Shown here piece after piece: positions 19,312 through 27,223 of a stretch of DNA of 40,037 nt. The position numbers and the translations under genes are program-made. Each line of letters opens with the position of its first letter. The stretch's first letter is position 1. Below the pieces are notes generated by a model that saw nothing but the letters and a program-made list of their open reading frames with translations, was not told the origin of the DNA and searched no databases. Origin of the DNA: CAYMKL01 sp964390805 (GTDB lineage: Bacteria > Chloroflexota > Anaerolineae > VGOG01); contig CAYMKL010000057.1 in NCBI GenBank assembly GCA_964390805.1, forward strand, positions 1 through 40,037. Reading direction: 5' to 3'.

Positions 19312-22300
19312 ATGGCCAAAATCTACGTCTCCTCAACTTACAGCGACCTGGTAGAGTACCGCGAGCGGGTCTATGATGTTTTGCGCAAGATGCGGTACGA
19401 CGTGATCGCCATGGAGGACTACGTGGCCACCGACGAGCGCCCGCTCGACAAATGCCTGGACGATGTGGCTTCCTGCGATCTCTACGTTGGCATTTTCGCC
19501 TGGCGCTACGGCTACGTCCCGCCCGGTCAGGAGCGGGCCATCACCGAGCTGGAGTGCCGGCAGGCGGGCGAGTCCGGTCTGGAGAGGTTGATCTTCCTGC
19601 TGGACGAAGATGCGCCCTGGCTGCGCAGCAGAATGGAGAAAGGCGTGGGCGGGGAGAGGATCGAAGCCCTGCGGGGTGAGCTCATGGCCGCTCACGTCGT
19701 GCAGTTCTTCGATAGCCCTGAAGAGCTGGCCGAACAGGTTGCTGCGTCTGTCGCTAAATGGGCCAGGACACGATTGGACGCCGATATGGACTCTCTGCGG
19801 AGCAGACAAGCTGTGGCCGATAAGCAGCGCCGCGAGATGCGCGAGGGGGAGCGGGTGGTCAACGTGCGCCCGTTGGACATGACTCACACCTTTAAGGACC
19901 GCCTCCGTGAGACACAGGCCCTCTGCGATCACCTTGCCGAAGGCAGCGTACGCCTGGTCAGCGTGGTGGGGCGGGGTGGGATGGGCAAGACGGCCCTGGT
20001 CAGCCGTGTCTTGGCCGATCTGGAACAGGGAGTACTGCCGGTTCCTGGCCAGGAGAGAGGACTCTTCATAGATGGCATCCTGTACCTCAGTGCGCGAAGC
20101 ACTGGCATGGGCCTGGAGCGCATCTACGCCGACGTGGGGCGGATGCTGGGCGAGCCAGTCGCCAGCAGGTTGGCCGCCCGTTGGGCCGATAGGGACACGT
20201 CTTTGGTTTCCAAGGTCGAATACCTCCTGGAGACCATGCAGGATGGCTTGTACCTCATCCTTCTGGATAACCTCGAGGACTACTTAACCGACGAGGGGGA
20301 GATCATTGAGGAAGGCTTGCGCCTGTTCGCCGAGCGCTGCCTGATCCAGCCCGGCGGGGTGCGGCTGATCGTCACCTCGCGTGAGGAGGTCCGTCTCACT
20401 GCCGCTGCACTGCGTGGTGCGCGCAGTATTCCTCTGCGCGAGGGCCTGCCGGAGGACGAGGCCGTTGCCCTCCTGCGCGACCTGGACCCGCAAGGGGAGC
20501 TCGGCCTGCGCGATGCGCCGCAGAACGATCTCCGCCGCATTGCTCAGTTGACGCGAGGCATACCCCGCGCCTTGGAGATCCTGGCTGGTATCCTGGACAG
20601 GGATCCGACCGCCAGCTTGCTCACCTTGCTGGCCGACGAAGTGGCGTTTGGTGCGGAGGTGGTGGAACAGTTGGTGGCCGAAGGCTACCGCCGCCTGGGG
20701 GACGACGAGCGGAGGGTCATGGAAGCCCTGGCGGTCTTTGACCGGCCAGTAGACGAGACGGCCATCGCTTACCTTCTGCATCCCTGGTTCCCCGGCCTGG
20801 ACGTCCGCGCTGGTCTGCGCCGCCTGGTCAGTGGCTATTTTGTGAGCGCCAGCCGCGTCACCGGCGAATACAGCCTCCACCCCCTCGACCGCGATTATGC
20901 TTACGGCCAACTACCGGAAGAGATAGAGGAAGGCGGGGAATACACACGGCGCAACCTGGAACTGCGCGCCGCCGATTTCTACGTCGGCGTCCGCAAGTCC
21001 GAGAGGGAGTGGAAATCCATAGAGGATCTGGCCTCTCAACTGACCGAGTTCGAGCACCGCGTTCGTGCCAGGGATTACGACGGCGCCTGCCGGGTGCTAG
21101 AGCCAATTGACTTCGATTACCTGCGCCTGTGGGGCCACTACGCCCGGCTGGTCGAACTGCGGGAGAGGCTTTTAGGGCGGCTGACAGATCCTGGTTTACG
21201 GGCGACCAACTTGGTCAACCTGGGCCGTGCCTATCGCATCCTGGGGGAGGTCGAGCGGGCTATCAGGCTCTATGAAGAGGCGCTGGCCATCGCTCGCAAG
21301 ATGGGTGACCGTACACGGGAAGGGCGATTTCTGGGCAACCTGGGCACGGCCTACCTCGACCTGGGGCGGGTCGAGCAAGCCATCACATTCTATGAGCAAT
21401 CTCTGGAAATCTTCCGCCAGATAGGCGACCGCCGGAGAGAAGGAGTTGTCATCGGCAACCTGGGCAACGCCTACTACAACCTGGGGCAGTTCGAGCGAGC
21501 CATCGAGCTCTATGAAGAGGCGCTGGCCATTGCCCGCGAGGTGGGTGACCGTGCAAGGGAAGGACGATATCTCGGCAACCTGAGCCGCGCCTATCGCATC
21601 CTGGGGCAGGTCGAGCGGGCCATTGAGCTCTATGAAGAGGCGCTGGCCATCGCCCGAGACATCGGCGACCGCCGAGGGGAGGGGACAGCTCTCGGCAACC
21701 TGGGCATCGCCTACCGTGGGTTGGGGCAGGTCGAACAGGCTATCACCTGCTATGAGCAGGCCCTGGTCATCGCCTGCGAGATCGGTGACCGCCGGGAGGA
21801 AGGCACACAACTCAGCCACTTAGGTAGTGCCTACTACCGCAATCTGGGGCAGTTTGAGCGAGCTATCGAATTCTATGAGCAGGCCCTTGCCATCGCCCGC
21901 GAAATCGGCTACCGTAAGCTTGAAGGCAATACGCTTGGCAACCTGGGCAGTTCCTACCGCGACCTGGGGCGCGGCGAGCGAGCCATCCAACTCTACGAAG
22001 AGGCTCTGGTCATCTTCCGCGAGATAGGCGACCGCTGGGCGGAAGGGGTGACTCTCGGCAATCTGGGCAACTCCTACCATGACCTGGGGCACCTCGAGCG
22101 GGTCATCGAATTCTATGAGCAGGCCTTGGCCATTGCCCGCGAGATAGGCGACCGCTGGGGGGAAAGCGATCAATTGCTTTGGCTGGGCAAAGCTCTGCTG
22201 GCCACCGGGGAACTCTCCAAAGCCCGCCACCATTGCCGGGAAGCCCGTGATCTGGACGTGCCGGCGACTGCTTACCGGGCGGCGTTGGCGTTGGGTATTG

Positions 22301-22659
22301 CCCTCCTGCACCAGCGCGACGAGACCGCTGTGGATGCCTTCGCGGACGCGATCGCTCGTTGTTGGGTCATGCTGGACAAGTCGGGGGATTTGTACGAGCC
22401 CCGGTACGCGCTGGCGGCGGCGCTGGTAGGGCAAGCGGTCTGCAATCCGCGCTGGGCGGAGGAGGGCGAGCGAGCCGGGCTGCTGGCCCCGGCGCTGGCG
22501 GAGTACCAGCGGGCACTGGGGATTTGTGCCGCGCCAGGCGTCGTCCGTGACGCCCTCCGTGACCTGGAGTTGATCCGCGCGGCGGGCGTGGAGGCGCTGG
22601 AGCCTGCCTTCGAGCTGTTGGAAGGTTGTGTGGCGAAGGGGCAGAAGTTGGTGTCTTGA
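19312..22659 (+). CDS. STAND NTPase: DUF4062-NB-ARC-TPR (long paralog)
   Basis: Signal-transduction NTPase of 1115 aa. The N-terminal TIR-like DUF4062 domain (about 1-150) begins K-I-Y-V-S-S-T-Y-S-D-L and includes W-R-Y-G-Y-V-P-P. A linker with V-N-V-R-P-L-D leads to an NB-ARC/STAND ATPase: Walker A G-R-G-G-M-G-K-T (220-227), Walker B L-I-L-L-D-N-L-E-D near 313-321, and a sensor strand R-L-I-V-T-S-R-E-E. A winged-helix region follows, then eight 40-residue TPR units plus a degenerate ninth (about 631-985), and a helical C-terminus. STAND proteins oligomerise when the repeats bind a trigger; related architectures act in anti-phage defence or regulation. DUF4062 has no established enzymatic activity known to me. 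GGAG at 19300-19304 supports ATG 19312. A paralog follows 32 bases later. Confidence 0.9.
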   Translation: MAKIYVSSTYSDLVEYRERVYDVLRKMRYDVIAMEDYVATDERPLDKCLDDVASCDLYVGIFAWRYGYVPPGQERAITELECRQAGESGLERLIFLLDEDAPWLRSRMEKGVGGERIEALRGELMAAHVVQFFDSPEELAEQVAASVAKWARTRLDADMDSLRSRQAVADKQRREMREGERVVNVRPLDMTHTFKDRLRETQALCDHLAEGSVRLVSVVGRGGMGKTALVSRVLADLEQGVLPVPGQERGLFIDGILYLSARSTGMGLERIYADVGRMLGEPVASRLAARWADRDTSLVSKVEYLLETMQDGLYLILLDNLEDYLTDEGEIIEEGLRLFAERCLIQPGGVRLIVTSREEVRLTAAALRGARSIPLREGLPEDEAVALLRDLDPQGELGLRDAPQNDLRRIAQLTRGIPRALEILAGILDRDPTASLLTLLADEVAFGAEVVEQLVAEGYRRLGDDERRVMEALAVFDRPVDETAIAYLLHPWFPGLDVRAGLRRLVSGYFVSASRVTGEYSLHPLDRDYAYGQLPEEIEEGGEYTRRNLELRAADFYVGVRKSEREWKSIEDLASQLTEFEHRVRARDYDGACRVLEPIDFDYLRLWGHYARLVELRERLLGRLTDPGLRATNLVNLGRAYRILGEVERAIRLYEEALAIARKMGDRTREGRFLGNLGTAYLDLGRVEQAITFYEQSLEIFRQIGDRRREGVVIGNLGNAYYNLGQFERAIELYEEALAIAREVGDRAREGRYLGNLSRAYRILGQVERAIELYEEALAIARDIGDRRGEGTALGNLGIAYRGLGQVEQAITCYEQALVIACEIGDRREEGTQLSHLGSAYYRNLGQFERAIEFYEQALAIAREIGYRKLEGNTLGNLGSSYRDLGRGERAIQLYEEALVIFREIGDRWAEGVTLGNLGNSYHDLGHLERVIEFYEQALAIAREIGDRWGESDQLLWLGKALLATGELSKARHHCREARDLDVPATAYRAALALGIALLHQRDETAVDAFADAIARCWVMLDKSGDLYEPRYALAAALVGQAVCNPRWAEEGERAGLLAPALAEYQRALGICAAPGVVRDALRDLELIRAAGVEALEPAFELLEGCVAKGQKLVS
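21205..22180 (+). repeat. TPR-coding tandem repeat, 120-bp period, 8 units
   Basis: Each unit encodes L-G-x-A-Y-x-x-L-G-Q-x-E-R-A-I-x-x-Y-E-E-A-L-x-I and then G-D-R-x-x-E-G-x-x-L-G-N. Unit 6 has one extra codon. High nucleotide similarity between units favours copy-number change by recombination. Confidence 0.85.
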
Positions 22660-22691
22660 TGTGCCATCGTTGACGTGGCAAGGAGGAGGTA

Positions 22692-25562
22692 ATGGCCAAG
22701 ATCTACGTCTCCTCAACCTACAGCGACCTGATAGAGCACCGTGAGCGAGTCTATGATGTCTTGCGCGAGATGCGGTACGACGTGATGGCCATGGAGGACT
22801 ACGTGGCCACCGACGAGCGCCCGCTCGATAGGTGCCTGGCCGACGTAGCTTCTTGCGATGTTTACGCTGGTGTATTTGCCTGGCGCTACGGCTACGTGCC
22901 GCCTGGGCAGGAGCGGGCCATCACCGAGTTGGAGTATCGGCAGGCGGGCGAGTGTGGGCTGGAGCGGTTGATCTTCTTGCTGGACGAAGATGCGCCCTGG
23001 CCGCGCAGCAAGATGGAGAAGGGGGCGGGAGGGGAGAAGATCGAAGCCCTGCGGGGTGAGCTCATGGCCGCTCACGTCGTGCAGTTCTTCGATAGCCCTG
23101 AGGAGCTGGCGGCGCAGGTTGTTACGGCTGTTGATGCGTGGGCGCGGGCGCGGTTGGACGTTGATATGGACTCTCTGCGGGCCAGGCGGGATGAGGTTGA
23201 CAGGGTGCGTCGCGAGATGCGGGAGCGCGAGCGGGTGGTCAACGTGCGTCCGTTGGACGTGACCCATACCTTCAAGGACCGCCTGCGCGAGACGCGAGCC
23301 CTCTACGACCACCTGGCCGATGCCAGTGTGCGCCTGGTTAGCGTGGTGGGGCGGGGTGGTATGGGCAAGACGGCGCTGGTGAGCCGCGTCCTAGCCGATC
23401 TGGAGTTGGGGTTGGAGACTTCCGAAGACTTCGGCGAGCTCAGTCGAGCCGTCTCCGAGACTTCGGAAGTCTGGCAGGTAGACGGTATCCTGTACCTCAG
23501 TGCGCGGAGTACTGGTCTGGGTCTGGAGCGCATCTACGCCGACGTGGGGCGGATGCTGGGCGAGCCGGCCGCCAGTGCACTGGTGGCCTGCTGGGCAGAT
23601 GGGGGCAAGTCGTTGGCCGCCAAGGTCGAGTATCTCGTGGAGGCCATGCAGGATGGTTTGTACGTCATTCTTCTGGACAACCTGGAAGACTACCTGTCCG
23701 AAGATGGCGAGATCACGGAGGAGGGTCTGTGCCTGTTCGTCGAGCGCTGCCTGACCCAGCCCAGTGGGGCGCGACTGATCGTCACCACGCGGGAGGAGGT
23801 GCGGTTCGCCGCCGCTGCGTTGCGTGGTGTGCGCCGTATTCCTCTGCGCGAGGGCCTGCCCGAAGGCGACGCGGTTGCCTTGCTGCGCGATTTAGACCCG
23901 CAGGGGAGGCTCGGGCTGCGCAACGCATCCGAGGACGACCTGCGCCGCGCTGCTAGGCTGACGCGGGGCATTCCCCGTGCCCTGGAGGTGCTGGCCGGCA
24001 TTCTGCACCGTGATCCGACCGCCAGCCTGTTCAGATTGTTGGCTGACGAAGCGACGTTTGGTGCGGAAGTGGTGGAGCAATTGGTGGCCGAAGGCTACTG
24101 CCATCTGGACGACGACGAGCGGCGGGTCATGGAGGCCCTGGCTGTTCTTGACCGACCGGTGGGCGAGACGGCGACTGCCTACCTGTTGCATTCCTGGTTT
24201 CCCGGTCTGGACGTGCGGGCCTGTCTGCGCAGCTTAGTCAGCGGCTACTTTGTGAGCGCCAGTCGGGTCACCGGTGAATACAGTCTCCATCCTCTCGACC
24301 GCGATTACGCCTACCGCCAGCTACCCGATGGCGAAGAAGCAGACGTCTACAATCGGCGCAACCTGGAGCTGCGTGCCGCTGATTTCTACGAGGGTCTTCG
24401 CAAGCCCGAAAGCGAGTGGGAGACGCTAGACGACCTGTTCCCCCAATTGGCTGAGTTCGAGCACCGCGTGCGCGCTGGGGATTGCGACGGCGCTTGCCGG
24501 GTGCTGGATCCGATTGACTTGAACTATCTGCTCCTGTGGGGCCACTATGCCCGATTGGTTGAACTACGGGAGAGACTCTTGGGGCACCTGACAGAGCCCG
24601 GCTTGCGGGCGGTTAACCTGGGCAGACTAGGCCTTGCTTACCACTGGCTAGGACATGTCGAGCGGGCCGCTGAGCACTATGAATACGCCTTGACCATTGC
24701 TCGGGAGATCGGCGATCGCGCAGGAGAAGGGCGACATCTCGGCAACCTGGGCAGGGCATACCTCATCCTGGGGCAGGTCGAGCGGGCCGTCAAGCTCTAC
24801 GAAGAGGCCCAGTGCATCTTCCGCGAGATGGGCGACGGTCGGCGGGAAGGGATAGGCCTCGTCAACCTGGGCAACGCTTACCTTGCCCTGGGCAAAGTCG
24901 AGCGGGCCGTCAAGCTCTACGAAGAGGCTCTGGTCATCTTCCGCGAGATGGGCGACCGTCGGCGGGAAGGGGCAGTCCTCGCCAACTTGAGCAAGGCCTA
25001 CCTCATCCTGGGGCAGGTCGAGCTAGCCATCATCTACCTCCAAGAGGCTCTGGCCATTGCCCATGGAATCGGCGACCGCCGGGGAGAAAGCCACTATCTG
25101 CTGGGGCTGGGCCGGGCGCTGCTGGCTACAGGGGAACTCTCTAAGGGCTGTCAGCGTTGCCGGGAAGCTCGTGACCTGGACGTGCCGGAGACCAGTTACC
25201 AGGCGGCGTTGGCGCTGGGGCTTGTCTTCCTACGTCAGCACGACCCGGCCACCGGGGGTGCCTTCGCGGACGCGGCCGCCCGCTGCCGGGCCATGCTGGA
25301 CAAGACGGCGGGTCTTTACGAAGCTCGTTACGCGCTGGCAGCGGCCCTGGTGGGGAGTGCGGTCTGCGACCCGCGTTGGGCGGAGGAAGGCGAGCGGGCC
25401 GAGTTGTTCGCCCCAGCGCTGGTGGAATACCAGCGGGCGCTGGAGAACTGTGCCGCGCCAGGCGTCGTCCGCGACGCGCTGCGCGACCTGGAGTTGATTC
25501 GCGCGGCGGGCGTGGAGGGCCTGGAGCCTGTGTTTGAGTTCCTCGGAGGTTATGTCGGCTAG
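22692..25562 (+). CDS. STAND NTPase: DUF4062-NB-ARC-TPR (short paralog)
   Basis: Tandem paralog of the gene at 19312, 956 aa, with the same order: DUF4062 (about 1-150), NB-ARC ATPase with G-R-G-G-M-G-K-T and Y-V-I-L-L-D-N-L-E-D, winged-helix region, TPRs and helical C-terminus. The effector and ATPase parts are very similar to the first copy, while the TPR block has only four full units plus the degenerate last one (about 643-840). A palindromic insertion (23416-23472) lengthens the loop after Walker A by about ten residues. AGGAGGAGGT at 22681-22690 is close to the ATG. Divergence in the sensor half with conservation of the effector half suggests recognition of different triggers. A defence role is inference. 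Confidence 0.9.
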   Translation: MAKIYVSSTYSDLIEHRERVYDVLREMRYDVMAMEDYVATDERPLDRCLADVASCDVYAGVFAWRYGYVPPGQERAITELEYRQAGECGLERLIFLLDEDAPWPRSKMEKGAGGEKIEALRGELMAAHVVQFFDSPEELAAQVVTAVDAWARARLDVDMDSLRARRDEVDRVRREMRERERVVNVRPLDVTHTFKDRLRETRALYDHLADASVRLVSVVGRGGMGKTALVSRVLADLELGLETSEDFGELSRAVSETSEVWQVDGILYLSARSTGLGLERIYADVGRMLGEPAASALVACWADGGKSLAAKVEYLVEAMQDGLYVILLDNLEDYLSEDGEITEEGLCLFVERCLTQPSGARLIVTTREEVRFAAAALRGVRRIPLREGLPEGDAVALLRDLDPQGRLGLRNASEDDLRRAARLTRGIPRALEVLAGILHRDPTASLFRLLADEATFGAEVVEQLVAEGYCHLDDDERRVMEALAVLDRPVGETATAYLLHSWFPGLDVRACLRSLVSGYFVSASRVTGEYSLHPLDRDYAYRQLPDGEEADVYNRRNLELRAADFYEGLRKPESEWETLDDLFPQLAEFEHRVRAGDCDGACRVLDPIDLNYLLLWGHYARLVELRERLLGHLTEPGLRAVNLGRLGLAYHWLGHVERAAEHYEYALTIAREIGDRAGEGRHLGNLGRAYLILGQVERAVKLYEEAQCIFREMGDGRREGIGLVNLGNAYLALGKVERAVKLYEEALVIFREMGDRRREGAVLANLSKAYLILGQVELAIIYLQEALAIAHGIGDRRGESHYLLGLGRALLATGELSKGCQRCREARDLDVPETSYQAALALGLVFLRQHDPATGGAFADAAARCRAMLDKTAGLYEARYALAAALVGSAVCDPRWAEEGERAELFAPALVEYQRALENCAAPGVVRDALRDLELIRAAGVEGLEPVFEFLGGYVG
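23416..23472. repeat. Palindromic insertion in the short STAND gene
   Basis: AGACTTCCGAAG at 23416-23427 and its exact reverse complement CTTCGGAAGTCT at 23461-23472, with 33 bases between. The corresponding loop of the upstream paralog has no such element and is about ten codons shorter. The frame is kept. Confidence 0.8.
24622..25100 (+). repeat. TPR-coding tandem repeat, 120-bp period, 4 units
   Basis: Four units of the 40-residue TPR type, against eight in the upstream paralog. Units 2 and 3 are nearly identical at the DNA level (V-K-L-Y-E-E-A, then F-R-E-M-G-D), suggesting a recent duplication. Confidence 0.8.
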
Positions 25563-25668
25563 GGGACAGGCGTTGGAGGCAATCATCAGCAAGCTTGACG
25601 CTAAGGATGAGATCCACGTCCTGGCCGTGATCCACCGTCGTGACCTGGAGCGTTGGCTGAGACAATAG
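25552..25668 (+). CDS. Possible small ORF of 38 aa
   Basis: ATG 25552 overlaps the end of the STAND gene by 11 bases and opens a 38-residue frame ending ...L-A-V-I-H-R-R-D-L-E-R-W-L-R-Q. GGAGGT at 25545-25550 lies too close for a strong site. A TTG at 25573 is an alternative start. No family is recognised. It may be a small regulator, an antitoxin fragment or chance. Low confidence. Confidence 0.3.
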   Translation: MSARGQALEAIISKLDAKDEIHVLAVIHRRDLERWLRQ

Positions 25669-25699
25669 TGAGGGAAATCTGAGGGTGAGGAGGAAACCC

Positions 25700-26011
25700 A
25701 TGCAAGTTGTTCTAGATGGTCACATCAAGATTGCCGCAGACGTGCGCGGCGGGCGGCCTCACATTGCGGGCACACGCATCGCGGTGGCCGACATCGTTAT
25801 CATGCACTTGCGCCTGGGCCAATCGCTGGAGGAAATCGCTGGCAGGTACGATCTGGATTTAGCCGACGCCTACGCCGCTATGGCTTACTACTACGACCAC
25901 CGCTCGGAGATTGATGGGAGCATCGAAGCGGACGAAGCTTTTGCTGAGGCATTTCGCCGCAACAACCCATCGCTCCTGCAGAGCAAGCTGGGGGCGCTAT
26001 ACAGTGGCTGA
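25700..26011 (+). CDS. DUF433 antitoxin-like protein
   Basis: A 103-aa DUF433 protein (helix-turn-helix fold). The core reads G-R-P-H-I-A-G-T-R-I-A-V-A-D-I-V, then L-G-Q-S-L-E-E-I-A and Y-D-L-D-L-A-D-A-Y-A-A-M-A-Y-Y-Y-D-H, the diagnostic family pattern. DUF433 proteins are usually the antitoxin of a DUF5615 PIN-like toxin; the next gene encodes one and overlaps by 8 bases. GAGGAGGA at 25687-25694 selects ATG 25700 over GTG 25685. The pair probably autoregulates its promoter, but I see no clear operator. Confidence 0.88.
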   Translation: MQVVLDGHIKIAADVRGGRPHIAGTRIAVADIVIMHLRLGQSLEEIAGRYDLDLADAYAAMAYYYDHRSEIDGSIEADEAFAEAFRRNNPSLLQSKLGALYSG

Positions 26012-26339
26012 GCGCATCAAGTTCCACCTGGACGAGCACGTAGATCCAGACATCGCCCGAGCGCTGCGTCGCTATGGGATTGATGTCACCACAACGGTCG
26101 AGTCGGGGCTACGCACCCTTGACGACCCAGATCACCTCGACTTCATCCGGCGTGAGAGACGCGTCGTCGTGACACATGATGCCGATTTCCTGCGCTATGC
26201 CAGCCAAAGCAGCGATCATCCAGGCGTCGCCTATTGTCATATGGGTGCTCGTTCCGTGGGAGAAATCATTCGCAGCCTTATCCTGATCTACGAGGTGCTC
26301 ACGCCCAAGGAGATGGCGGGCCATGTGGAGTACCTATGA
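26004..26339 (+). CDS. DUF5615 PIN-like toxin
   Basis: A 111-aa PIN-like protein starting at GTG 26004 inside the DUF433 gene. F-H-L-D-E-H-V-D-P-D-I-A has the first acidic cluster, V-V-T-H-D-A-D-F the second, and G-V-A-Y-C-H the strand before the last helix. These are the conserved positions of DUF5615, which are predicted Mg-dependent RNases in VapC-like toxin-antitoxin pairs. The overlap with the antitoxin ensures coupled translation. Only weak G-rich sequence precedes the GTG. The RNase activity is inferred from the family fold. Confidence 0.88.
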   Translation: MAERIKFHLDEHVDPDIARALRRYGIDVTTTVESGLRTLDDPDHLDFIRRERRVVVTHDADFLRYASQSSDHPGVAYCHMGARSVGEIIRSLILIYEVLTPKEMAGHVEYL

Positions 26340-26366
26340 TGCGGGATTCAAGAAGAAGGAGACCCA

Positions 26367-26807
26367 ATGATTGACGCTGCACTCATGCCGGCCATTCTGG
26401 ACAGCCTCAAAGACCCCGTGCTGTTTGCCGATACGGAGCACATTACCCGCTACATGAACAAGGCCGCTATTGCCTACTACAGCGAGGGGGAAAGCCTGCT
26501 CGGCCGCTCGTTGCTTGATTGTCATAACGAGCAATCGCAGCAGCAGATCATTGAGATCCTGGCTGCCATGCAGGCTGGGGAAGAGGAGCGGCTCATCACC
26601 GACAATGAGGAGCACCGGATTTACATGAGGGCGGTGCGCGGCGCAGACGGTCAGGTGCTGGGCTATTATGAGCGGTATGAGCCGCCGGTGGGGGGAACAA
26701 CTGACTCAGGGATCAAACGGACTCTTCTACCCTCATCCAGGGCTGTCCGTTGGATCCTCAAGTCCGTTGTACCCCTGTGGGAGGAACAACGGACTCAGGG
26801 ATTGAAC
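26367..26807 (+). CDS. PAS-domain protein, 3' end lost in repeat/gap
   Basis: The reading frame starts at ATG 26367 behind AAGGAG. Residues 1-107 form a compact PAS domain: I-L-D-S-L-K-D-P-V-L-F-A-D, Y-M-N-K-A-A, L-L-G-R-S-L-L-D-C-H-N, then I-Y-M-R-A-V-R and G-Y-Y-E-R-Y-E-P-P. Small stand-alone PAS proteins of this type end near here. In this copy the frame continues through the first 89-bp repeat unit into the scaffold gap, because the unit carries TGG where the later units have TGA. The C-terminal 40 residues are therefore repeat-derived and the true stop is unknown. The ligand is unknown; such PAS proteins are candidate redox or haem sensors. Confidence 0.7.
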
Positions 26808-26907
26808 NNNNNNNNNNNNNNNNNNNNNNNNNNNNNNNNNNNNNNNNNNNNNNNNNNNNNNNNNNNNNNNNNNNNNNNNNNNNNNNNNNNNNNNNNNNNN
26901 NNNNNNN
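26808..26907. other. Scaffold gap (100 N)
   Basis: Exactly 100 N, a placeholder of unknown true length, located at the end of a repeat unit. Confidence 0.99.
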
Positions 26908-27051
26908 GGACTGTTCTACCCTCATCCAGAGCTGTCCGTTGAATCCTCAAGTCCGTTGTACCCCTGTGGGAGGAACAACGGACTCAGGGATTGAACGGAC
27001 TGTTCTACCCTCATCCAGAGCTGTCCGTTGAATCCTCAAGTCCGTTGTACC

Positions 27052-27151
27052 NNNNNNNNNNNNNNNNNNNNNNNNNNNNNNNNNNNNNNNNNNNNNNNNN
27101 NNNNNNNNNNNNNNNNNNNNNNNNNNNNNNNNNNNNNNNNNNNNNNNNNNN
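27052..27151. other. Scaffold gap (100 N)
   Basis: Exactly 100 N, a placeholder of unknown true length, located inside a repeat unit 55 bases after its start. Confidence 0.99.
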
Positions 27152-27223
27152 GGACTGTTCTACCCTCATCCAGAGCTGTCCGTTGAATCCTCAAGTCCGT
27201 TGTACCTCTCCAGGAGGAACACC

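Larger units (their letters stand above)
26684..27206. repeat. 89-bp palindromic tandem array with two scaffold gaps
   Basis: Unit length is 89 bp (26719-26807 and 26908-26996 are full units). Partial units lie at 26684-26718, 26997-27051 and 27152-27206. Each unit holds AGTCCGTTGT and its exact reverse complement ACAACGGACT about 19 bases apart, and a second near-palindrome GATTGAACGGAC / GTCCGTTGAATC across the unit junction. The two 100-N gaps fall inside the array, so the true copy number is unknown. No spacers, hence not CRISPR. No gene is seen between 26808 and 27223. Confidence 0.9.

Noticed and set aside
26684..27206. CRISPR array
   Set aside because: The units are contiguous 89-bp copies without unique spacers, and no cas gene is present.
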